From an uncultured Pseudomonadota bacterium (GTDB lineage: Bacteria > Pseudomonadota > Gammaproteobacteria > Steroidobacterales > Steroidobacteraceae), in contig CADEED010000001.1 of the NCBI GenBank assembly GCA_902826225.1, forward strand, positions 37,517-101,516: 64,000 bases of DNA, written 5' to 3'. Positions 53,193 through 61,628 of the stretch are shown in pieces. The position numbers and the translations under genes were made by a program. The stretch's first letter is position 1; the number at the start of each line of letters is the position of its first letter. Below the pieces are notes generated by a model that was not told the DNA's origin, ran no database searches, and saw nothing but the letters and a program-made list of their open reading frames with translations.

Positions 53193-53232
53193 AGCGCGGC
53201 GCCAAGGGCGTCGACACCCAGGTTGGAATCGG

Positions 53233-53568
53233 TGGGCCTGCTTGGATTCGAACCAAGGACCAAGGGATTCACGTCATCGAAGCGTTTCCGCCCCGCGTGG
53301 ACTATCTCTTCACCCGCGGGTGGTTAGTCGGACCGACGGTCTCTAACCACCCGGTGGGGTGCGGGACGCTCTAGCCTGTCATCAAGGGCGCTCTAGCCCT
53401 CAGGTAGTCTCTGCACCTTCCCGCGCTGTAGCGCGGGCTTGGCTCAGGGTTGCCATGCGTGATCCGACGCGAAGGTTTCCCTGAATTCATCCCGTCCACT
53501 GCGCGGGTTTCCCCGCGCAGGCACCTATATAGATGAGTCCCCTGCACTAACCGCTGTGCTACAGGCCC
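53233..53568 (-). tRNA. tRNA-Ile(CAU) split by a group I intron
   Basis: The 5' exon (53568-53533) has acceptor GGGCCTG, D arm GCAC/GTGC, anticodon-stem GGGGA and loop CTCAT. The 3' exon (53269-53233) has AA, stem TCCCT, variable TGGTC, T arm CTTGG-TTCGAAT-CCAAG, acceptor CAGGCCC and discriminator A. All four stems pair. With the intron removed the anticodon loop is CTCATAA and the layout is that of tRNA-Ile2, whose CAU anticodon is turned into an AUA reader by lysidine (TilS). The insert lies right after anticodon position 36. CCA is not encoded: ACCG follows. A TACAAT (53585-53580) upstream may be the -10 element. A Met tRNA is less likely because of the GGGGACTCATAATCCCT arm. Confidence 0.9.
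53270..53532 (-). ncRNA. Group I self-splicing intron (IC3-like, Azoarcus type)
   Basis: The 263-nt insert has the parts of a group I ribozyme. P1: exon CAT pairs with internal guide GTG in the hairpin CATCT-ATAT-AGGTG, with the needed U-G wobble at the 5' splice site. P2 is a 9-bp stem CTGCGCGGG/CCCGCGCAG with a GAAA loop (53520-53499). The core words ATTCAGGGAAACCTT (P4 side), ATGGCAACCCTGAGCCAAG (P4/P5 side) and GGTGCAGAGACTA (P7 5') are present; P6 is CCCGCGC-TACA-GCGCGGG; P7 3' is ATAGTCC; P9 is GCG-GAAA-CGC. The last base is G (53270), the omega-G. No endonuclease gene is inside. The known Azoarcus intron occupies the same site in the same tRNA. Confidence 0.9.
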
Positions 53569-53604
53569 AACCGGCGGTGATTGTAGCGCAATGTCAAAAA
53601 GCGC

Positions 53605-53633
53605 TTGTCTGCAAAGTGATATCACTCTAGTAT
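53605..53633 (+). promoter_or_regulatory. Promoter with palindromic operator for the SPFH-Arc operon
   Basis: TTGTCT (53605-53610) and TAGTAT (53628-53633) are 17 bp apart, facing the SPFH gene. The spacer contains the perfect 12-bp palindrome AGTGATATCACT (53615-53626). A protein bound there would block RNA polymerase. The Arc-like protein coded two genes on is a candidate. The tRNA promoter lies about 25 bp away on the other strand. Confidence 0.55.
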
Positions 53634-53682
53634 CGCGGCCATAGCAGGGACCCAATCGTTCGAGGTCCCTCGGGAGACGACG

Positions 53683-54555
53683 ATGAACACGCCGGGCACT
53701 GGCACCCAAGAGATCGACTTCAAGAGTTCGAGCGGCTACCTGGCGCTCGTTTTCATCTTCGTCGCGCTGATCGCGATACCGGGGGGCATCCTCATGCGCC
53801 TGCCGGTGATCACGGTGCTCGCCGTGCTCTCGATGATCTTCCTCATCAAGGGCATCTACATGCTGCAGCCGAACCAGTCGGCGCTGATGATGTTGTTCGG
53901 TGACTATCGCGGCACCGACTATTCCACCGGTCTGCGCTGGGCGAATCCCTTCCTCAACAAGACGAAGGTGTCCCTGCGCCTGCGCAACTTCAACAGCGAG
54001 AAACTCAAGGTGAACGACAAGCGCGGCAACCCGATCGAAATCGCTGCCGCCGTCGTCTGGCGCGTCAGCGACACCGCACGCGCGATGCTCGACATCGACC
54101 ACTACGAGCAGTACGTGCCGATCCAGGCCGAGTCCGCGCTGCGCCACCTGGCGAACCAGTACGCGTACGACCACGTCGACGAAAACGACAGCGAGCTCAC
54201 GCTGCGCGCCGGCGGCGACGAGATCATCGGCAAGCTCAAGTCCGAGCTGCAGGAGCGCTTCGAGAAGGCGGGACTGCGGGTCGAAGACGCGCGTCTCACG
54301 CACCTCGCCTACGCGCCGGAGATCGCCGGTGCGATGCTGCGCCGCCAGCAGGCGGAAGCGGTCATCGGCGCGCGCAAGCAGATCGTGCTCGGCGCGGTCA
54401 GCATGGTGGAAATGGCGCTGCAGGGCCTCACCGAGCGCGGTGTCGTCGAGCTCGACGCCGAACGCCGGGCCGCGATGGTGTCCAACCTCCTGGTCGTGCT
54501 CTGCGCGGAAACCGAGGCGCAGCCCGTGATCAACGCCGGCACCCTCTACGGCTGA
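53683..54555 (+). CDS. SPFH/Band 7 membrane protein
   Basis: A 290-residue protein with two adjacent N-terminal helices ([18 protein letters not shown] and [18 protein letters not shown]) and an SPFH domain from about residue 60: [21 protein letters not shown]-like [37 protein letters not shown] and the C-terminal helix [20 protein letters not shown] proteins oligomerise at the membrane and scaffold proteases or signalling proteins. It is followed nine bases later by an Arc-like DNA-binding gene, a linkage seen in many proteobacteria. GGGAGACGACG precedes the ATG. Confidence 0.9.
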   Translation: MNTPGTGTQEIDFKSSSGYLALVFIFVALIAIPGGILMRLPVITVLAVLSMIFLIKGIYMLQPNQSALMMLFGDYRGTDYSTGLRWANPFLNKTKVSLRLRNFNSEKLKVNDKRGNPIEIAAAVVWRVSDTARAMLDIDHYEQYVPIQAESALRHLANQYAYDHVDENDSELTLRAGGDEIIGKLKSELQERFEKAGLRVEDARLTHLAYAPEIAGAMLRRQQAEAVIGARKQIVLGAVSMVEMALQGLTERGVVELDAERRAAMVSNLLVVLCAETEAQPVINAGTLYG

Positions 54556-54564
54556 GGCCGGGCG

Positions 54565-54762
54565 TTGAGCGAGTCGTCCTCACGCAAGGCGTTCCTGTTG
54601 CGGCTCGATCCGGCGGTGGCCGCCGCGATCGAGTCGCTCGCAGCGCAGGAACTGCGCAGCGTCAACGGGCAGATCGAATGGCTGTTGCGCGAATCTCTGG
54701 CCAAGCGCGGCCGCGAGGTGCGCACGGTTCCGCGCACGAACGCGCGTCGTCCGAAGGAATAG
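54565..54762 (+). CDS. Arc-like ribbon-helix-helix DNA-binding protein
   Basis: A 65-residue protein beginning with TTG at 54565. The fold pattern is KAFLLRLDPAVAAAIESLAA (beta strand and helix A) followed by RSVNGQIEWLLRESLAKRG (helix B with the NGQIEWLL signature of Arc/Mnt proteins). It is probably a dimeric DNA binder. It is co-transcribed with the SPFH gene. I infer control of the palindrome in the operon promoter. Alternatively it may be a membrane-associated partner of the SPFH protein. Confidence 0.78.
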   Translation: MSESSSRKAFLLRLDPAVAAAIESLAAQELRSVNGQIEWLLRESLAKRGREVRTVPRTNARRPKE

Positions 54763-54776
54763 TCCGCGCGATCCGA

Positions 54777-56396
54777 CTAGATGGCCGCCGCCACCGGCGC
54801 GCCGAACGCGGCGCAGCCCGCGGCCGCCGCGGCATCGGCCGACTTCGCGCAGACCTGCGCGACGCGAGCGCGGAATTTCGCCATCACGGCGGCGCGCTGC
54901 GGCGTCGTGTTCCACTCCTGCAGTGCCTTGTCGAGGCGATTCAGCCGCGACAACGTGCGGCGGTGGACCCGGTTCGGCCCGTCCAGTTCGGCCAGCACCT
55001 GCGTTCCCACCTGCTCGATCTTCGCCGTGTCGTCGGGTGCGAGTCTCAGTAGCCCATCGAGATAGTTGAATCCCCACTGGAAGCGCGACGCGGGCCCCTT
55101 CGCCTTCGCGTATGCCTCCGCCAGCAGCTCGAGCGCGCGCCGGGTGTTCCCGAGATGCTCCTCGGCATCCGCGAGATCGCCGATATAGTAGTGAGGCGTG
55201 TTCGAGGTCGTCGCCTCGAGCGCCAGCAGGTCGCGCGCACGCGGCCAGTCATCGAGCGCGACATAGATGTTTATCGCCGAATTCACGACACCCGCCCGCA
55301 CGTACGGTTCCTGCTCGATGGCCAGCATCTTCTCCGCCGTCTGCAGCGCGACGGTGCGCACGTCCGTCGGCACCTTGCCGTCGGGCGCGTACGCCTTCGC
55401 GATCCGGATCCGCATGAGCTGCGCGGCGAGTTGATCGGCCGGCGCGAATTGCGCGTTCGTGGTCGTCGCATCCGCCACGGCCATCGCCCGTTCGCGCAAC
55501 GTGGGTGCGATCTGCGGCAACGTCTGGCGGGCGGCGCGGTAGAACTCGGGACGCAGCGACCGCAGCGCGTCGGCATTCGCGAGCGCGAGTCCCTTGTTGG
55601 CGAGGATCTCGTTCACGCGCAGGATCGAGGCGCTCAGGCTCCTGTCGGCCTTGCCGCCTTTCTCGATCGCCTCTTTCTGCAGCGACGCCGCCTGCGCCGC
55701 GGCGAGGATCTGCAGGCGCGCACGCTCCGGGGCGAGCTCCGCGGGGCAGAGCCGCGCGGCGTTCTCGAAGGCCGCGCGCAGCACCGGCGGCGCGAAGATG
55801 CCGTCGTCCTCGAGATCGAACGCGTGATACGCGAGGCGCCGGCAATCCTGCGCCACGAGCGGCGCCTCCGCCCTGACGGCGAGGTCGATCACGTCCTTCA
55901 CCGGCCGCACGTCTCCGAGCGCGTTGTCGAGCACGCCCGCGTAGAGCGAGAGATCCATGTTGCCCGCGATGCGCGTGATCTCCGTGCGGTCGGGCTTGAA
56001 CACCACGACGGTGGGATAGCCGGTGACCCGGAATTCGTCGCCGTACTTCTGCGCATCCGGCAGGTCGCCGTCGAGGTACACGGCGACGAACAGTTTCGAC
56101 TTCTCGATGAAATCCGGGCGGCTGAATACCGCGGACTTGAGCTGCTTGCAGGGCGGGCACCATTGCGCGCCCCAGTACAACAATACCGGTTTGTTAGAGG
56201 CCCGCGCGGACTCGAACGCGGCGTCGACGTCACCATTGAACCAGGCGATGCCGGGCGCGTCGGAATGGATTGCCGCGAGATCGGTGGAGGCTGCGGGCGC
56301 GGGCGGTGGCGCGGCGCTCGTCGCCGGCCCGGGTGTTTTCTGTCCGCACGCCGCGAGTACGACCGCGAGAAACATGGCAATCGGATGAACGCGCAA
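54777..56396 (-). CDS. Thioredoxin-fold lipoprotein with helical repeat tail
   Basis: A 539-residue predicted lipoprotein. The leader MRVHPIAMFLAVVLAAC fits a lipobox with Cys17, and a Pro/Ala linker follows. Residues about 50-160 form a thioredoxin domain with the redox motif WCPPCKQL (Cys80, Cys83) and the cis-proline region VTGYPTVVVF. The remaining 370 residues are helical and TPR-like (RARDLLALEATTS, AEEHLGNTRRALELLAEAYA). The TTG at 56396 is chosen because it completes the signal peptide; ATG at 56375 would shorten it. It probably reduces or oxidises envelope disulfides. It is divergent from phoX with 42 bp between starts. Confidence 0.78.
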   Translation of the reverse strand: MRVHPIAMFLAVVLAACGQKTPGPATSAAPPPAPAASTDLAAIHSDAPGIAWFNGDVDAAFESARASNKPVLLYWGAQWCPPCKQLKSAVFSRPDFIEKSKLFVAVYLDGDLPDAQKYGDEFRVTGYPTVVVFKPDRTEITRIAGNMDLSLYAGVLDNALGDVRPVKDVIDLAVRAEAPLVAQDCRRLAYHAFDLEDDGIFAPPVLRAAFENAARLCPAELAPERARLQILAAAQAASLQKEAIEKGGKADRSLSASILRVNEILANKGLALANADALRSLRPEFYRAARQTLPQIAPTLRERAMAVADATTTNAQFAPADQLAAQLMRIRIAKAYAPDGKVPTDVRTVALQTAEKMLAIEQEPYVRAGVVNSAINIYVALDDWPRARDLLALEATTSNTPHYYIGDLADAEEHLGNTRRALELLAEAYAKAKGPASRFQWGFNYLDGLLRLAPDDTAKIEQVGTQVLAELDGPNRVHRRTLSRLNRLDKALQEWNTTPQRAAVMAKFRARVAQVCAKSADAAAAAGCAAFGAPVAAAI

Positions 56397-56438
56397 GGGT
56401 CCTCGACGCGATGACTCGAATGGGGACCTCACGTTAGC

Positions 56439-58439
56439 ATGCGACCCATGGACCAGCGACCCGAATTCGCCGCCGTTCTCGCGGCACGCCTCTCCCGCCG
56501 AACCGTGCTCGCCGGCGTCGCGGGCGTGGGCCTCGCCGCCTGTGCGCGACTTCCTACGCAGGCGGACGCACCGTCGCCGCGCAGCGCGTTCCGCAACGTC
56601 GCGTCGGGCAAGGGCGACTCGTTCACGGTCGCGGACGGTTACCGTCACAAGGTGCTCGCGCGCTGGGGTGACAGTCTGTTCACCGGCACACCCGACTTCG
56701 ATACCCGGTCGCTCGTCGACAATACGTGGGTCACGGCGCAGGCCGTCGACGCGCAGCAGCGGCAGTTCGGCACCAACGCCGACGCCATCCAGTATTTCCC
56801 GCTGCGCACGGGTCGCGCTGCGCGCGGCCTCGTCTGCGTGAACAACGAATACTTCAACATGGAGCTCGTGTTCACGGAGCATTCCGGCGTCGGAATGCGG
56901 CACGAAGCGCGCAAGGCGTGGATGGCGAAGAATCCGCACGCGGTGAAATTCATGCAGGCCGCGCATGGTGTCTCGATCGTCCAGCTGCAGCGCGACGCGG
57001 ATGGCTGGGCGCGCTTCGCGTCGCCCTACAGCCGGCGCGTCACGGCGAATACGCCGATGGAGATCATGGGGCCGGCGCGAGGTCATCCGCTGCTGCGGAC
57101 GAACGCGGATCCGACCGGCACGCGCGTGTTCGGCACGTTCGCGAACTGCTCGGCCGGCAAGACGCCGTGGGGCACCTATCTCACCTCGGAAGAGAACGTC
57201 GACGACTATTTCGGCAACGGCGAGTCGCAGCGCAAGCGCGCGAGCGCCGCCTGGGTCGAGGCGGATCGCCGCTTCCCGTTGCGCGAGCGCAGCTTCTATG
57301 GATGGGACGAGCAGGATCCACGGTTCGATGCCCTGCAGGAGCCGAACGAGTTCTTCCGCTTCGGCTGGATGGTCGAGATCGATCCTCACGACCCGAAGTC
57401 CGTGCCGCGCAAGCGCACCACGCTCGGCCGCCTCCAGCACGAGGGCGCCAACACGATCGTGGGCCGCAGCGGCCACGTCGCGGCTTACATGGGTGACGAC
57501 GAGAAATTCGAATACGTCTACAAGTTCGTCACGCGCGACCGGTTCGATCCGAGAAATCCCGCCGCGAACCGCGACCTGCTCGACCACGGCACGCTGTACG
57601 CGGCCCGCTTCGACGCGGACGGCGGCGGCGAGTGGCTCCCGCTCGTGCACGATGAACAGGGGCCGCTCAACACCGGCGCCGGCTTTCGCGACCAGGGTGA
57701 CGTGCTCGTGAAGACGCGAGCCGGCGCCGACGTGCTCGGCGCGACGACGATGGATCGCCCCGAGGACGTCGAGCCCAGCCCGATCACCGGGCGAATCTAC
57801 GTGGCGTGCACGAAATCCGAGGACCGCGGAGTCACGGACCAGCGCGACTGGTTTGGCCGGCAGACGGCGACCGGCGTGAACCCGGCGAACCCGCGACCCG
57901 ACAACCGCTCGGGCCACATCATCGAGATCGCGGAAGACGGCGACGATGTGCGCGCGACGCGCTTCACCTGGAACGTCTTCCTGCTCGCGGGCAAACCTTC
58001 CGAGGCGCGCTATCTCGTGGATGCGCGCGACCTCGCCGCGGGATCGCCGGGCCCGAAGGACACGTATTTCGGCGGCTACGCCAGCGCCGCGGACCAGGTC
58101 GAGATCCACTGTCCCGACAATCTCGGCATCGATCCGCAGGGACGGCTATGGATCGTGACCGACGGTGATGCCGACGACCGCCCGAACAACGGCTGCTTCG
58201 TGATGGAAACCTCGGGCCCGCAGCGCGGCCTCGTCAAACAACTCGCGAGCGGTCCGAACGGAAGCGAGATCAGCGGCTGCGAATTCACGCCGGACGGCCG
58301 CACCCTGTTTCTCTCGATCCAGCATCCGGGTGAAGGCGGTTCGCTCGCGAAGCCGCGCAGCCACTGGCCCGACGGGAACGGCCTGCCGGCGCGCGCGGCC
58401 ATGGTCGCCATCGAGCGCGAGGACGGAGAGCCCGTCTGA
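56439..58439 (+). CDS. PhoX-family phosphatase, Tat-exported (DUF839)
   Basis: A 666-residue protein of the PhoX family, Ca/Fe-dependent alkaline phosphatases of the periplasm. Residues 19-26 read SRRTVLAG, a twin-arginine signal, followed by a hydrophobic run ending GLAACARL that may also be a lipobox. The family iron-ligand region is NCSAGKTPWGTYLTSEEN with Cys237. Other conserved parts are LVCVNNEYFN, QHEGANT-like LQHEGANTIVG, MDRPEDVEPSP and DGRLWI-like PQGRLWIVTDGD. Length is usual for the family. An ATG at 56448 is an alternative start. No pho box was recognised upstream. Confidence 0.87.
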   Translation: MRPMDQRPEFAAVLAARLSRRTVLAGVAGVGLAACARLPTQADAPSPRSAFRNVASGKGDSFTVADGYRHKVLARWGDSLFTGTPDFDTRSLVDNTWVTAQAVDAQQRQFGTNADAIQYFPLRTGRAARGLVCVNNEYFNMELVFTEHSGVGMRHEARKAWMAKNPHAVKFMQAAHGVSIVQLQRDADGWARFASPYSRRVTANTPMEIMGPARGHPLLRTNADPTGTRVFGTFANCSAGKTPWGTYLTSEENVDDYFGNGESQRKRASAAWVEADRRFPLRERSFYGWDEQDPRFDALQEPNEFFRFGWMVEIDPHDPKSVPRKRTTLGRLQHEGANTIVGRSGHVAAYMGDDEKFEYVYKFVTRDRFDPRNPAANRDLLDHGTLYAARFDADGGGEWLPLVHDEQGPLNTGAGFRDQGDVLVKTRAGADVLGATTMDRPEDVEPSPITGRIYVACTKSEDRGVTDQRDWFGRQTATGVNPANPRPDNRSGHIIEIAEDGDDVRATRFTWNVFLLAGKPSEARYLVDARDLAAGSPGPKDTYFGGYASAADQVEIHCPDNLGIDPQGRLWIVTDGDADDRPNNGCFVMETSGPQRGLVKQLASGPNGSEISGCEFTPDGRTLFLSIQHPGEGGSLAKPRSHWPDGNGLPARAAMVAIEREDGEPV

Positions 58440-58517
58440 ACCGGATCTGAACGACCCGATGTGACAGAACGGCGACGTTCAGGTTGCATTCAAACCTCGG
58501 CCCGTACAGTGCGGGCC

Positions 58518-59069
58518 ATGAACACGAAATTCTTCGCGGTCTTGGGTTTGTTAGGTCTCGCGAGCCTGGGTCTCGGCGGCTGCGCCAGCCTCTCGAAGAG
58601 CGAGTGTCTATCCGCCGACTGGCAGGACATCGGCGTCCGTGACGGCGCCAGCGGGCGCGCCGAGGAATACCTGATCCAGCACGCGAAAGCGTGTTCGAAG
58701 GTGAACGTCACGCCCGACCGCGAATCGTGGCTCGACGGCCGCGCCCAGGGTCTGGAGCGCTTCTGCGTTCCGTACCGCGCGTACCAGATCGGCGAACAGG
58801 GCGCGGGCTTCGACGTCGGCATCTGCCGCGGCTTCGACGAGGGCCGCCTGACGGAAGCGCATCACAAGGGCATCGACGTGTACCGCGCCGGCAACGCCGT
58901 CGACTCGATCGATTCGCAGATCCACTCCATCCGCGCCTCGCTCGATCAGAAGGACCTCGAGCCGAAGGAGCGCGAGCGCCTGGTGTATCGACTGGGGGCC
59001 GCCGAGTACGAGCGTCGCGATGCCGTGAATGCGTACGAACGCGCCCGGTGGCGCGCGCGCGACCTGTAA
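58518..59069 (+). CDS. DUF2799 lipoprotein
   Basis: A 183-residue lipoprotein of the DUF2799 family. The signal MNTKFFAVLGLLGLASLG ends in the lipobox LGGC. Conserved elements are the early ECLSADWQDIGVRDGASGR and WLDGRAQGLERFCVPYRAYQ, and cysteines at KACSKV, RFCVP and GICRGF. The C-terminal half is a long helix with heptad-like charge pattern (SIRASLDQKDLEPKERERLV). Function is unknown. An inverted repeat CTGAACG...CGTTCAG (58447-58482) between it and phoX may be a terminator or operator. Confidence 0.82.
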   Translation: MNTKFFAVLGLLGLASLGLGGCASLSKSECLSADWQDIGVRDGASGRAEEYLIQHAKACSKVNVTPDRESWLDGRAQGLERFCVPYRAYQIGEQGAGFDVGICRGFDEGRLTEAHHKGIDVYRAGNAVDSIDSQIHSIRASLDQKDLEPKERERLVYRLGAAEYERRDAVNAYERARWRARDL

Positions 59070-59096
59070 CCCGGGCGAACGACGGGCTCCAGACCG

Positions 59097-61586
59097 TCAG
59101 CTTCGCGGCTTCACCCGGCGCGTCGGCTCGGCCTCCAGCGGATTCTCCGGCCAGTAATGGCGCGGATAGCGCCCGCGCATGTCCTTGCGCACCTCGACGT
59201 AGGCATTCTTCCAGAAGCTCGCGAGATCGCGCGTCACCTGCAGCGGCCGGCGCGCGGGCGACAGCAGTTTGAAGGTCACGGGAACCGTCCCGCCGCCGAT
59301 GCGGGGAGTCGCCGCGAGTCCGAAGACTTCCTGCATCCGCATCGAGGCGACCGGCGCGTTGTCGTCGCGGTAGTCGATGGGCGTCCGCGAGCCGGTCGGC
59401 AGTCCGATGTGCGTCGGCGCGAGCTCGTCCAGCTTGCGCAGCCGCTCGTACGAGAGATGCGCGCGCAGCGCGTCGAGCAGCGGAACGCGCGCGAGCTGGG
59501 ATCGGCGCGTGATGCCGCCGAGAAAGGACCCGAGCCAGTCGAGGTTGCGGGCGAGCGCATCTTTCGAGAGCGGCGGCCAGTCGGCAACGTCGCCGCGGCC
59601 GAGACCGCGCACGAACTCCGCGCGCGCGATGAAGTCGAGCGTCTCGTCGTCCCAGGGCAGCGAGTCGATGCCCAGTGCGCGCACGCCGTCCAGCATGGCC
59701 GCCGCCGTCGCGTCTCGCGGCGGCTCGTTGATCGGCTTCTCCTCCAGCACCAACGCATCGAGCCGCACGACGCGGCGCGCGGCGACCGATTCCGTCTTCG
59801 GATCCCAGGTGAGCTCTTGCCCGCGCACGATCCGTTCGTCGAACTGCTCGAGCAGGTCGTCCTGCGCGATCGGCGCGGCGATGCGGATGCGGGCTTCCCG
59901 GTCGCGATCGTCGAGGTCCACCGCGACGATGAACTCCTGGCGAGCGATCGACTGCGCCGACTCGAACACCGCGCCGCGACCGTTCGCGAGCTGATAGCGC
60001 GCATCCGCACCCGGCCGCCGCCGGCCGATGCGATCGGGATACGCATGGGCGAGCAGCACGCCGGCGAGCTCACTACTCGCGCCGCGCCCGTCGCGCGCAT
60101 CGAGCTGCTGCAGGAACGAACGCTGCGCGCGGCGGATGCGATCGAGCGTGCCGCGATCGACATCGCCACGCTGCATTGCCTCCAGCCGGGTGCGCACGTC
60201 GCTGTCCCCGCGACCCTTGAGTACGTCGCGATCGGACAGCAGCGCCGCGAGTTCGGCTGCCAGGGGCGCGGCGTTCAGTGCCTGCGACTTCAGCAGCATG
60301 TGAGCCAGGCGCGGGTGCGCGGGGAAAGCCTGCATTGCGCGGCCGTGTTGGGTGACTTTCCCGGCGTCGTCCAGCGCGCCGAGCCGGCGCAGCAGTTCGC
60401 GCGCGCTCGCGAGCGTCGCCGCGGGTGGAGGATCGAGCCACCGCAGTGCGCCGGCCTCCGTCCCCCAGACCGCGAGATCGAGCGCGAGCGGCGCGAGATC
60501 CGCCACGACGACCTCCGGCGGCGCGTACGCCGCGAGACTGCGCTCCGCGCCCTCGCCCCACAGCCGGTAACACACGCCTGGCGCGGTGCGACCCGCGCGG
60601 CCGGTGCGCTGGTCGGCCGACGCGCGCGCGATGCGCTGCAACTCCAGCCGATTCATGCCGCTCGACGGATCGAAGAGGCTGCGGCGCTCGAGCCCCGCGT
60701 CGACGACGATACGCACACCATCGATGGTGAGCGAGGTCTCCGCGATGTTCGTCGCCAGCACGATCTTGCGGCGGTGCGGACGCGCGGGCGCAATCGCCGC
60801 GTCCTGCTCGCCCGGCGGCAGCTCGCCATACAGCGGGAGCACGTCGACGTGCGCACCGATGTCGCCCAGCATTCCCTGCACGCGGCGGATCTCGCCTGCG
60901 CCCGGCAGGAACACCAGCATGTCGCCCTCGGCTTCGCCGAACGCGCGCTTGATGGCCTTCACCACGGCGAGCTCGGGCGAGTCGCGCCCGCCCGGCAGCA
61001 GCGGCAGGCCCGTCCCGGCCCAGCGGACTTCGACGGGGAACACGCGGCCCCGCGCGGTGATGCGCGGGGCGTCACCTAACAATCTGGCGACGCCGGCGCC
61101 GTCCAGCGTCGCGGACATCGCCACGAGCCGCAGGTCGGGCGAGAGGTTTTCCTGGGAGTCGAGCGCGAACGCCAGCCCCGTGTCGGCATGCAGGCTGCGT
61201 TCGTGGAACTCGTCGAACAGCACGGCCGCCACGCCTTCGAGCGCCGGATCGCTCTGCAGCATGCGCGTGAACACGCCCTCGGTGACCACTTCCACGCGCG
61301 TCCGCCGGCCGACGCGCGTCTCGAGCCGCATGCGGTAGCCGATCGTCTCGCCGACGGACTCCCCGAGCGTCGCCGCCATGCGCATGGCGACGGCGCGGGT
61401 CGCCAGCCGCCGCGGCTCCAGCATGATGATCTTCCCACCCCGCAACCACGGCTCGTCGAGCAGTGCAATCGGAACCACGGTGCTCTTGCCGGCGCCCGGA
61501 GGCGCCTCGACGACGGCGCTGCGCCCGGTCGCGAGTGCGCTGCGCAACGCGGGCAGGATTTCATCGATGGGCAGGCCGGACTTCAC
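59097..61586 (-). CDS. hrpB: ATP-dependent helicase HrpB
   Basis: An 829-residue DEAH/RHA-type helicase. Walker A is APPGAGKST (residues 28-36) and the Walker B box reads DEFH (124-127), which is typical of HrpB. SAT is in LVAMSATLDG, and the C-terminal helicase motifs include TNIAETSLTIDGVRIVVDAG and QRTGRAGR. The HA2 and the HrpB C-terminal domain follow, ending with the usual PVTFKLLSPARRPLQVTRDL and YPRHYWPENP. Its cellular role is poorly known. It overlaps nothing and converges with the DUF2799 gene. Complete and intact. Confidence 0.95.
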   Translation of the reverse strand: MKSGLPIDEILPALRSALATGRSAVVEAPPGAGKSTVVPIALLDEPWLRGGKIIMLEPRRLATRAVAMRMAATLGESVGETIGYRMRLETRVGRRTRVEVVTEGVFTRMLQSDPALEGVAAVLFDEFHERSLHADTGLAFALDSQENLSPDLRLVAMSATLDGAGVARLLGDAPRITARGRVFPVEVRWAGTGLPLLPGGRDSPELAVVKAIKRAFGEAEGDMLVFLPGAGEIRRVQGMLGDIGAHVDVLPLYGELPPGEQDAAIAPARPHRRKIVLATNIAETSLTIDGVRIVVDAGLERRSLFDPSSGMNRLELQRIARASADQRTGRAGRTAPGVCYRLWGEGAERSLAAYAPPEVVVADLAPLALDLAVWGTEAGALRWLDPPPAATLASARELLRRLGALDDAGKVTQHGRAMQAFPAHPRLAHMLLKSQALNAAPLAAELAALLSDRDVLKGRGDSDVRTRLEAMQRGDVDRGTLDRIRRAQRSFLQQLDARDGRGASSELAGVLLAHAYPDRIGRRRPGADARYQLANGRGAVFESAQSIARQEFIVAVDLDDRDREARIRIAAPIAQDDLLEQFDERIVRGQELTWDPKTESVAARRVVRLDALVLEEKPINEPPRDATAAAMLDGVRALGIDSLPWDDETLDFIARAEFVRGLGRGDVADWPPLSKDALARNLDWLGSFLGGITRRSQLARVPLLDALRAHLSYERLRKLDELAPTHIGLPTGSRTPIDYRDDNAPVASMRMQEVFGLAATPRIGGGTVPVTFKLLSPARRPLQVTRDLASFWKNAYVEVRKDMRGRYPRHYWPENPLEAEPTRRVKPRS

Positions 61587-61628
61587 GCGCGCGGATCATA
61601 CCGTGCGCCCCTCTGCTAACATCCGCGC

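Noticed and set aside
53371..53400. The repeated CGCTCTAGCC words, considered as a CRISPR or attachment repeat
   Set aside because: There are only two copies and they lie within the paired regions of the group I intron.
53574..53600. TTGACA on the minus strand (before the tRNA) as a -35 element
   Set aside because: It is only six bases from TACAAT, far too close for a sigma-70 promoter pair.
53371..54303. A 310-codon minus-strand frame reaching into the intron, considered as a homing endonuclease
   Set aside because: Most of it is antisense to the SPFH gene, it starts outside the intron, and it shows no LAGLIDADG, GIY-YIG or HNH motif.
55155..56414. Plus-strand 419-codon frame opposite the thioredoxin lipoprotein
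   Set aside because: Composition is dominated by Arg and no family features are seen; the minus-strand gene has a clear CPPC motif.
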